Positions 1 to 5,026 of a DNA stretch of 5,026 nucleotides are shown one piece after another (position 1 is the stretch's first letter; each line of letters opens with the position of its first letter). Source of the stretch: an uncultured Flavobacteriia bacterium (lineage in GTDB: Bacteria > Bacteroidota > Bacteroidia > Flavobacteriales_D > Crocinitomicaceae); NCBI GenBank assembly GCA_903887095.1, contig CAISOQ010000396.1, forward strand, positions 1 to 5,026, read 5' to 3'. The notes under the pieces are model-generated. The model did not search any database and had not been told where the DNA came from. It worked only from the letters and a program-made list of their open reading frames with translations. The position numbers and the translations under genes were made by a program.

Positions 1-417
1 CAAACTTTTAGCTTTTTCATTTTTTTATTTGTTTTTGTGTCCTGTTCTAAATACGAAGGAACGGGGGGAAAGGGGTCTATTACAGGTAAAATAAGTATTA
101 CCCAGAAATTATACGTAAATGGCGTTTTAACACAAAGCGTTAACCTTAGCGGCGCAAAAGAAGATGTTTACATTGTTTATGGTGATGAGGATCTTGTTTA
201 CGACGATAAGACAGAATGTAATTATGATGGAACATTCAAATTTGATTATTTACAACCTGGTACTTATACAATTTTTGCCTACAGTGAAGTTTTTCATACT
301 GGTGCTAACTTAACCAACAACGACGATGACTATTACACCAATGAAGTTGTTAAACAAACCGTTGAGTTGACCAAAAATTCTTCGAGCGATTTAGGTACTA
401 TAACGCTCATCAAATAA
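1..417 (+). CDS. Putative lipoprotein with a carboxypeptidase-regulatory-like fold, 5' partial
   Basis: The reading frame is open from base 1, so the true start lies upstream. A GTG at 37 could be taken as a start, but the preceding codons encode a very hydrophobic Phe/Leu/Ile/Val stretch leading into VFVSC, with Cys at 43-45. That is the h-region and lipobox of a type II signal peptide, so the GTG is an internal valine codon. The mature part is about 124 residues. It begins with a Gly-rich linker, then GSITGKISI and, further on, YDGTFKFDYLQPGTYTIFAY. The 'GxV/I..DG.F.F..L.PGTY.' pattern is typical of carboxypeptidase-regulatory-like or CnaB-type beta-sandwiches. There are two acidic patches (DEDLVYDD and NNDDDYY) that could bind metal, which is speculative. 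The stop TAA shares its last base with the ATG of the next gene, implying co-transcription and coupled translation. Function is unknown; an envelope location is inferred from the lipobox. Confidence 0.8.
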   Translation, partial: QTFSFFIFLFVFVSCSKYEGTGGKGSITGKISITQKLYVNGVLTQSVNLSGAKEDVYIVYGDEDLVYDDKTECNYDGTFKFDYLQPGTYTIFAYSEVFHTGANLTNNDDDYYTNEVVKQTVELTKNSSSDLGTITLIK

Positions 418-1148
418 TGCGTTGGATAAGTCTTTTATTATTCACTCTTGCTTCTACGGCTATTTTTTCTCAGCGTCAATCGGGTAAGGGGTGGACCCAG
501 ATTGGTGTCAAAGGAGCCGTTTCTCCGAAATTGGATTGGTCTATTGATGTTACCAATCGGTTCGGGTCTGATGGTTTGGAAACCTTTTTCACACAAGCAT
601 CCGTAAAATATAAATTGAAAAAATGGATTCGTCCGTCACTAGATTACCGCTCCATTTTAGACAAGGATAAATACAAGAATTACACGCTGTCCCATCGTCT
701 GAATGTAAATGCCGACTTTAAAAAGCAAGTAAAAAGATTTTCATTGGGCGCGCGACTGCGGTATCAGTATTCCTTTCAATCGTTACAAGGTTCCAAAAAA
801 TACGATGCTGAGTTTGACCAAGCCATTCGCATTAAACCTCAAATTGCATATGATATTAAAAAAAGTGGCTTTGGGCCTCTTTGCAGTATTGAGTATTTCT
901 ACAATCCCAACTATTCTGCCCTTGGTCAACGATTCACGAAATATCGCTTCTTCATTGGCACACAAGTTGAACTTAATGGCCCACATGAACTCGCTTTTGG
1001 CTATATATTTGATCGTGAGATAAACACACCTAATCCTGATACAAAACACATATTTAGCGTCTCCTATTCATACAATCTAAGTGCGATGAAAAAAGATGAT
1101 GACAAAAAAGAGAAAAAATCAGGGGGCAACGACCTCTTCAACGAGTAG
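417..1148 (+). CDS. DUF2490-like outer-membrane beta-barrel protein
   Basis: The 243-residue protein starts with a signal peptide (RW, then ISLLLFTLASTAIFS) with likely cleavage before Gln19, a common Bacteroidota pattern. The rest alternates polar and hydrophobic residues with many aromatics, as in beta-barrel strands: WSIDVTNRFG (41-50), FFTQASVKYKLKKWIRPSLDYR (split around 57-78), LSHRLNVNADF (91-101), FSLGARLRYQYSF (108-120) and HIFSVSYSYNLS (211-222). The conserved pattern of LSHRLN, R..YQYSF and a late FGYIFD strand resembles the DUF2490 family of Bacteroidota, which has no established function. After the last apparent strand comes a hydrophilic Lys/Asp-rich tail (224-243), atypical for a barrel that should end in an aromatic residue. 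The ATG overlaps the stop of the upstream lipoprotein gene by one base, and no Shine-Dalgarno site is visible. The 3' end overlaps gldH convergently. The family call is from pattern memory; the barrel prediction is firmer than the family name. Confidence 0.78.
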   Translation: MRWISLLLFTLASTAIFSQRQSGKGWTQIGVKGAVSPKLDWSIDVTNRFGSDGLETFFTQASVKYKLKKWIRPSLDYRSILDKDKYKNYTLSHRLNVNADFKKQVKRFSLGARLRYQYSFQSLQGSKKYDAEFDQAIRIKPQIAYDIKKSGFGPLCSIEYFYNPNYSALGQRFTKYRFFIGTQVELNGPHELAFGYIFDREINTPNPDTKHIFSVSYSYNLSAMKKDDDKKEKKSGGNDLFNE

Positions 1149-1592
1149 GCCAACATCTAATACCTCGTCCACAAACGAGTTTGTTATGCCCTGCTCAAGT
1201 TGAAAAACATATTTGCCCGGCTTTGGTAATTTTCTCTTGCGGAAATAAATACTGTTTTCAACAATGGTTCCCGTTTTCTTTCCTGCCCAGGTACCATCTG
1301 GATTTGTTATTTTTATTTCAAAGGGCTCTCTTGCTTTTTGACCATCTGGGGTGGATGTGCTCATATAAATCCACAAATTGGAGTACTTGTATTCTGTTGT
1401 GGTCCTTAGAGTTAAAACAAAATTGTACTCTTTCGTTGTATCTTTAATTTCTACTGTAAATGATGGTTTAACATTTTGAGTCCACTCATTACCGCTAAAC
1501 CCATACGATTTTTCATACGTTGGTGTAGATGAGCAGCTTACCAACACAACCAAGAATAGTATTAAAGAAACTATTTTAACTGTTGTTTTCAT
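1119..1592 (-). CDS. gldH: Gliding motility lipoprotein GldH
   Basis: The 157-residue protein has a type II signal peptide: Lys-containing n-region, hydrophobic IVSLILFLVVLV, and lipobox LVSC with Cys20 as the lipidated residue. The mature part carries blocks I recognise from GldH: an early Trp (W37) after SGNE, YNFVLTLRTTTEYKYSNLW around 56-74, TPDG (81-84), a second NPDGTWAG motif (97-104), PGKYVFQLEQ (125-134) and LDVGLLVE (145-152). In Flavobacterium johnsoniae, GldH is one of the lipoproteins required for gliding, and gld lipoprotein mutants also show defects linked to type IX secretion. Its biochemical role is not established. Length is normal for the family. The ATG lies 17 bases inside the end of ricT, so translation is probably coupled and expression should follow ricT. 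The stop lies 30 bases inside the convergent DUF2490 gene. Presence of gldH suggests, but does not prove, gliding, since non-gliding relatives keep gld genes. Confidence 0.88.
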   Translation of the reverse strand: MKTTVKIVSLILFLVVLVSCSSTPTYEKSYGFSGNEWTQNVKPSFTVEIKDTTKEYNFVLTLRTTTEYKYSNLWIYMSTSTPDGQKAREPFEIKITNPDGTWAGKKTGTIVENSIYFRKRKLPKPGKYVFQLEQGITNSFVDEVLDVGLLVEEVVAP

Positions 1593-2877
1593 TGTTCGCG
1601 TTAGGATTGTTTCCGTTGCCCGGTTTACGATTCTTATTACGGTTGTTTCGGCGTTTATTTGATGGTGGTCTTACGCCCTCTGCCTGCTGCGATGACGGGT
1701 TGGGTGTCTGTGTTACGACAGCTTCATTTTGAACGCCTTCACGTCTTGCCTGGGGTTTTTTCTTTTTCTTTTTAGCCTTAAATGCATGTTCAAACCGGTT
1801 TAAACTATCCTGACCCACTACATTGGAATAATCCGGTTCTTTAACGACCACTTCCTCCTTGTATTCGCTCAATTCTTTTGGTTTTTTTCCATCTTTATTG
1901 AGTCTTATTATTTCTCTTACCCTTTCAGGATCAAGAGGAATTAATCCTGAACCTATCGCAGCATCACCTTCGTATGCGTACCACATTTGTCTTTTAAAAA
2001 CATCCGTTTTGATGTGAAACGCAGATCCCTTTTCCGTTTGTAAGCGTGTATCTGATTTCGGGAAGGATTTGATTGCATCAAGGTACATGTCGAGCTCATA
2101 ATTCAAACAACACTTCAATTTACCACATTGGCCAGCCAATTTTTGAGGATTAAGTGATAACTGCTGATATCTCGCTGCTGATGTTGAAACAGAGCGGAAA
2201 TCGGTCAACCAAGTGGAGCAACAGAGCTCTCTTCCGCAAGAACCAATACCGCCTAATCTGGAAGCCTCTTGACGAGAACCTATTTGCCTCATTTCGACAC
2301 GAATTTTGAATTGATCGGCCATATCCTTGATCAATTGACGAAAATCTACACGTCCTTCCGCGGTATAATAAAATGTTGCCTTACTCAGGTCTCCTTGGTA
2401 TTCAACATCAGAAATTTTCATTTCAAGATGCAGATTGACAGCAAGTGTGCGTGATTTGTACATCGCCTCTTTTTCAAGGTCCCTTGCTTGCGACCACTTA
2501 TCAATATCTTCCTGGTTCGCTATTCGAAGTATCTTTTTAGCCTCCATAGGTTTAAACCCTGGCGCTTTTTTCTTCACTTGAATTCTGGCAAGTTCCCCAA
2601 CTACAGAAACGACTCCAACGTCATGACCAGGACTGGTTTCCACCACTACAACGTCTCCAACATGAAGCGTTAATCCCTTCGAATTTCTGTAAAAGTTCTT
2701 CCGACTGTTTTTAAATCGGATTTCTACTATATCATAGGGTGTTTGTCCTCCTGGCAAAGCAATGTTTGCCAACCAGTCATACACCTCGAGTTTGTTGCAA
2801 CCACCAGAACTACAAGTGCCGTTATTTTTACATCCTCGCGGTGTTCCTCCACCACTACTGCAATTTGAACAGCCCAT
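1576..2877 (-). CDS. ricT: PSP1-domain regulatory iron-sulfur-type protein RicT (YaaT family)
   Basis: This 433-residue cytoplasmic protein has a Cys-rich N-terminus (C3, C6, C16, C22, C27), an N-terminal domain with SPGHDVGVV (82-90), and the PSP1 C-terminal homology region at roughly 110-200 (KATFYYTAEGRVDFRQLIKD at 165-184, RQIGSRQEASRLGGIG at 197-212). The signature cysteine blocks follow: CGRELCCSTW (214-223) and CGKLKCCLNYE (251-261). In Bacillus subtilis, RicT (YaaT) works with RicA and RicF in a complex carrying Fe-S clusters that affects RNA maturation and development. RicA and RicF are not encoded here, so the partners in this organism are unknown. The protein is much longer than the Bacillus one because of the N-terminal cysteine segment and a low-complexity tail: a Lys run at 369-374, then Arg/Asn/Gly-rich sequence to the end, possibly RNA-binding (inference). 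The start is supported by the conserved MGC opening. It lies 72 bases after holB, and its end overlaps gldH by 17 bases. Confidence 0.9.
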   Translation of the reverse strand: MGCSNCSSGGGTPRGCKNNGTCSSGGCNKLEVYDWLANIALPGGQTPYDIVEIRFKNSRKNFYRNSKGLTLHVGDVVVVETSPGHDVGVVSVVGELARIQVKKKAPGFKPMEAKKILRIANQEDIDKWSQARDLEKEAMYKSRTLAVNLHLEMKISDVEYQGDLSKATFYYTAEGRVDFRQLIKDMADQFKIRVEMRQIGSRQEASRLGGIGSCGRELCCSTWLTDFRSVSTSAARYQQLSLNPQKLAGQCGKLKCCLNYELDMYLDAIKSFPKSDTRLQTEKGSAFHIKTDVFKRQMWYAYEGDAAIGSGLIPLDPERVREIIRLNKDGKKPKELSEYKEEVVVKEPDYSNVVGQDSLNRFEHAFKAKKKKKKPQARREGVQNEAVVTQTPNPSSQQAEGVRPPSNKRRNNRNKNRKPGNGNNPNANNENNS

Positions 2878-2905
2878 TTATTCTGAAATTATTTTCGTAA
2901 AAATA

Positions 2906-2933
2906 TAAAATTATTCCGTGCTGACCGCCCCAA
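2906..2933 (-). promoter_or_regulatory. Possible Bacteroidota-type promoter for ricT-gldH
   Basis: In the 72-base gap between holB and ricT, the minus strand has TTG (2933-2931), 17 bases, then TAATTTTA (2913-2906). This fits the Bacteroidota housekeeping pattern TTG ... TAnnTTTG except for the final base. A second TAnnTTT match, TATATTTT (2907-2900), lies just downstream with a 23-base spacing. Transcription would begin about 20-25 bases before the ricT ATG. The gap is AT-rich, so chance matches are likely. No terminator hairpin is visible after holB, so read-through from holB is equally possible. Confidence 0.25.
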
Positions 2934-2949
2934 GAAACGTTATATCTGT

Positions 2950-4065
2950 TTAAGCAAAATGTATGTAGCGCATTACCTTGAAGCAAAGGCTCATAAATAA
3001 TATCTTGGCATTGGCGTTGCGTTCAAGGTGATAATGCGCATCATTAAAGGTTTTCATGAAGTCAGCCAAATTTTTTCCCGTGATAAATTTCGAAAAGTTC
3101 TTTAAAAAAAGCTCTTCGTCCGCAGAAACTCTTGTCAGTTGATCGTCCGTATAATTCTTTAAAATACTTTGACGAAACATGTGTAGGCTATACTCTAAAA
3201 AAATCTTTTGTCTTTCCTTGGTTAACATAGCGGTTGTTTCGGCCCAATCAAGCATTGGAATTACATCTTTTTTGTAACACACCCGCATTAATTGAATAAA
3301 CCTTTCGCGCAATTCATTTTGATCCGACTGATGATCGATAAGTTCCGCTGCCAAAACAAGGTCTCCTTCTGATCGGGCCACAAGGCCCTCCACTTCCGCT
3401 GAACGAACACCTTTGTGTTGCAAGAAAATCCTCAAATCCTCAGAATGTAGTCGTGGGATTCTCAATGTTTGGGTCCTTGAAACGATTGTGGGTAAAAGTT
3501 GTTCTGACTGCTCAGCAAGAAGAATAAAAACTGTGTCTTTTGGCGGCTCTTCCAACATTTTTAACAATTTGTTAGAACAATGCGTATTCATTTCTTCGGA
3601 CATCCAAATTATCATGATTTTATATCCGCCCTCAAAAGACTTAAGGCTCAATTTCCTTAAAATATCCTGACTCTCCTCTGTTCCAATGATTGGCCGACGC
3701 TCCTTTTCATCAATTCTGGAAAGCCACTCTTTTAAAGAAAAATAAGGGTTTTCTATTACCTGCTTTCGCCATTCATGAATGAACTGATCAGAAGTTTTTC
3801 CTAAAGATTGAACAACAGGAAAAGAAAAATGAAGATCTGGATGTTGCAACGCAAGCACTTTTTTACAGGAGGGGCATGCTCCACAACTATCAAGCTCTTG
3901 GCGTTGCTCGCAGAACAAATACTGAACAAACCCCAACGCCAGCGGTAGGCCACCAAAACCCGCTTTTCCATGAAATAATTTAGCATGACTCACAGTGCCC
4001 TGCCGGGCTTCCCGTATGAGTTGATCTTTCTGCTCTTGCAGTCCTGTAACATCTTTGAATTGCAC
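2950..4065 (-). CDS. holB: DNA polymerase III clamp-loader subunit delta'
   Basis: This 371-residue protein is the delta' subunit of the clamp loader, which helps load the sliding clamp on primed DNA. An AAA+ fold is visible: HAKLFHGKAGFG (27-38) at the P-loop position, a four-cysteine zinc module (C52, C61, C64, C67; CGACPSCKK), a Walker B-like strand KIMIIWMSEEMN (149-160), NKLLKMLEEPP (165-175), typical of delta' and gamma/tau, and the sensor-1 region VSRTQ (195-199). The P-loop is degenerate: Gly39-Leu40 replace the Lys-Thr/Ser of a working Walker A, as expected for the non-ATPase delta' subunit. The C-terminal half is helical, as in the collar domain. The start is GTG; upstream in-frame codons include two TAA stops within 15 bases, so no earlier start is possible, and the MQFKD opening matches relatives as I recall them. 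It is first in the minus-strand run before ricT and divergent from the secreted coiled-coil gene. Confidence 0.93.
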   Translation of the reverse strand: MQFKDVTGLQEQKDQLIREARQGTVSHAKLFHGKAGFGGLPLALGFVQYLFCEQRQELDSCGACPSCKKVLALQHPDLHFSFPVVQSLGKTSDQFIHEWRKQVIENPYFSLKEWLSRIDEKERRPIIGTEESQDILRKLSLKSFEGGYKIMIIWMSEEMNTHCSNKLLKMLEEPPKDTVFILLAEQSEQLLPTIVSRTQTLRIPRLHSEDLRIFLQHKGVRSAEVEGLVARSEGDLVLAAELIDHQSDQNELRERFIQLMRVCYKKDVIPMLDWAETTAMLTKERQKIFLEYSLHMFRQSILKNYTDDQLTRVSADEELFLKNFSKFITGKNLADFMKTFNDAHYHLERNANAKILFMSLCFKVMRYIHFA

Positions 4066-4102
4066 GCCTTAAAGTTACATGATTTTGGAATTGTATTTGA
4101 TT

Positions 4103-4135
4103 TTGAAGTCTCCAAAAACTTTTCTATTATCTTTA
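4103..4135 (+). promoter_or_regulatory. Possible Bacteroidota-type promoter for the secreted coiled-coil gene
   Basis: In the 95-base divergent gap, the + strand has TTG (4103-4105), 22 bases, then TATCTTTA (4128-4135), matching TAnnTTTG except for the last base, with spacing inside the usual 17-23 range. Transcription would start near 4142, giving a leader of about 20 bases before the ATG at 4161. The leader has no Shine-Dalgarno site but is A/T-rich, as is usual in this phylum. No comparably spaced element is seen for holB on the opposite strand. The rest of the gap holds nothing else I recognise. Confidence 0.35.
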
Positions 4136-4160
4136 ACACATCTAATTTCTATTTAAAACC

Positions 4161-5026
4161 ATGAAGAAAATCATACTTGTTTGCGGATTGCTTGTTTGTG
4201 GACAATCTTCCGTTGTATTTGCGGGGGAAAAATCATCCATTACAACTAATTTTAAAAAAGAAGCTGTTACCGTGACTGTTCAGGTGCTTTCTGCGGGAAA
4301 ACCGGTAAAGGGGGCTTTAGTTAAAGTTGTATCCCTTGTCGGCAACATTACAATTGGTGCTGGAACAACGGATGAGGGTGGTAAAGCACTAGTGGCCATT
4401 CCAACATATAACAAACAACTCATTAGTATTCAAGTTTCACACAGCATGTTTCGTGAAAACAGGTTGGATGATATTGCGTTAGAAAATGGCAAAACGTATG
4501 GCATTCAGCTCAAGAGTAGAACAGAATCGGCAGACGAAGTTAGCGCTGCATCATCAGAAAAGGTCAATAAATTAGAGGAAAAAACTGTTAAAAACGAAGA
4601 AAAAGAAAGCCAATACCGCAACGATGCAGAAAAATATGCGGCAGAAAAGGAAAAGGCCGCGGCTTCAAATGAGCAACTGAGGAAGGAAAGAGAAGAAACA
4701 GAGAAATCCGCTTCAGAAAAGCAATCTGCTGCTGATAAACAAAAATCAGAAGCTGAAAAAACGAAAGAGGAGGCAGAAAGAGTTAAAGCTGCTGAAACAG
4801 ATCGTTTAAATGAAGAATCAAGAAAAAGAGAGGCGGAAATAAAGCAGCGCCAAGAAGAAGAGGAAGAGCGCTCAAAAGCATTGGCGGCTGCAAAACTAGA
4901 AAGCGCCAAAGAAAATGAAGAGCGAGCTAAAAAAGAGGCTCAAGAAAAACAAAAAGATCAAGAAAAAGAAAAGAACGAAGCTGAAAATCGTGCTGATGAG
5001 CAAGAGAAAAAAGCGCGTGATGAAAA
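4161..5026 (+). CDS. Secreted protein: regulatory-like beta-sandwich plus long charged coiled coil, 3' partial
   Basis: The frame is open from the ATG at 4161 to the window end with no stop, giving 288 complete codons. Residues 1-21 form a type I signal peptide (MKK, IILVCGLLVCG, then VFA before Gly22). Cys13 is preceded by Val, so a lipobox is unlikely. Residues about 35-118 look like a carboxypeptidase-regulatory-like or transthyretin-like beta-sandwich: VTVTVQVLSAGKPVKGALVK (36-55), GTTDEGGKALVAIP (68-81), and a final strand GKTYGIQLK (110-118). From about 120 onward the protein is almost only Glu, Lys, Ala, Arg, Gln, Ser and Asp, with very few hydrophobic residues other than Ala and occasional Leu/Val. 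It should form a long single helix or coiled coil, similar in composition to the TolA stalk. Export to the periplasm or outside is inferred. Any C-terminal domain (for example OmpA-like, or a type IX sorting domain) would be off the window. The opposite-strand Ser/Ala-rich frame here is a shadow of this composition. Confidence 0.85.
   Translation, partial: MKKIILVCGLLVCGQSSVVFAGEKSSITTNFKKEAVTVTVQVLSAGKPVKGALVKVVSLVGNITIGAGTTDEGGKALVAIPTYNKQLISIQVSHSMFRENRLDDIALENGKTYGIQLKSRTESADEVSAASSEKVNKLEEKTVKNEEKESQYRNDAEKYAAEKEKAAASNEQLRKEREETEKSASEKQSAADKQKSEAEKTKEEAERVKAAETDRLNEESRKREAEIKQRQEEEEERSKALAAAKLESAKENEERAKKEAQEKQKDQEKEKNEAENRADEQEKKARDE

Noticed and set aside
37..39. GTG as the start of the first gene
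   Set aside because: It falls inside the hydrophobic core and lipobox of a signal peptide whose earlier part is encoded from base 1 onward, so it is an internal valine.
783..1049. Open frames on both strands inside the DUF2490 gene (88 and 72 codons)
   Set aside because: They are out-of-frame shadows with no signal peptide, motif or initiation context, within a well-supported gene.
1164..1182. Short inverted repeat CTCGT...ACGAG followed by TTT, a possible terminator for the DUF2490 gene
   Set aside because: The stem is only five base pairs with a six-base loop and the T-run is three bases; it lies inside gldH coding sequence and could easily be chance.
1181..1447. Plus-strand 88-codon frame opposite gldH
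   Set aside because: The Cys/Trp/Phe-rich composition is typical of an antisense shadow, and gldH on the other strand has strong family motifs.
4066..4080. ATG (minus strand, 4080-4078) as an earlier start for holB, and TAACTTTA as its promoter -7 element
   Set aside because: That ATG is followed at once by an in-frame TAA and another TAA before the GTG. The TAACTTTA is only a few bases before the GTG, too close for a -7 element.
4505..4909. Minus-strand Ser/Ala/Phe-rich open frame of 134 codons
   Set aside because: It is the antisense of the Lys/Glu/Ala-rich coiled coil: GAA/AAA/GCN codons read backwards give Ser/Phe/Leu codons without stops. The + strand gene has a signal peptide and a recognisable domain.

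Overview
This window looks like ordinary chromosome from a member of the Bacteroidota, probably a gliding or formerly gliding lineage. The evidence is a gldH homologue, a Bacteroidota-type RicT with a Cys-rich N-terminus, AT-leaning sequence, no clear Shine-Dalgarno sites before any start, and promoter-like TAnnTTT elements. The order (or family) within the phylum cannot be fixed from this sequence alone.

There are six genes in three transcription groups. (1) At the left, on the + strand, a lipoprotein gene cut by the window start is joined by a TAATG stop/start overlap to a DUF2490-like outer-membrane beta-barrel candidate (417-1148). (2) The centre is a minus-strand run read from right to left: holB (clamp-loader delta' subunit, GTG start at 4065), a 72-base gap, ricT (PSP1 family, 2877-1576), then gldH (gliding lipoprotein, 1592-1119), which overlaps ricT by 17 bases. 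The 3' ends of gldH and the DUF2490 gene overlap convergently by 30 bases. (3) At the right, divergent from holB across a 95-base gap, a + strand gene (4161 to beyond 5026) encodes a secreted protein. It has a signal peptide, a carboxypeptidase-regulatory-like beta-sandwich, and a long charged Lys/Glu/Ala coiled coil that is still open at the window edge.

The holB-ricT-gldH run mixes replication, a putative Fe-S regulatory protein and an envelope lipoprotein of the gliding apparatus. I recall this neighbourhood as recurrent in Bacteroidota, so it reads as conserved housekeeping context. The two flanking groups are envelope proteins without assigned function and are the least understood part of the window. 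I see no RNA genes, mobile elements, CRISPR arrays, phage genes or defence genes, and no convincing sign of a new multi-gene system. The points most worth a second look are the tight overlaps, the extra cysteine cluster of RicT, and the domain architecture of the two partial envelope genes.
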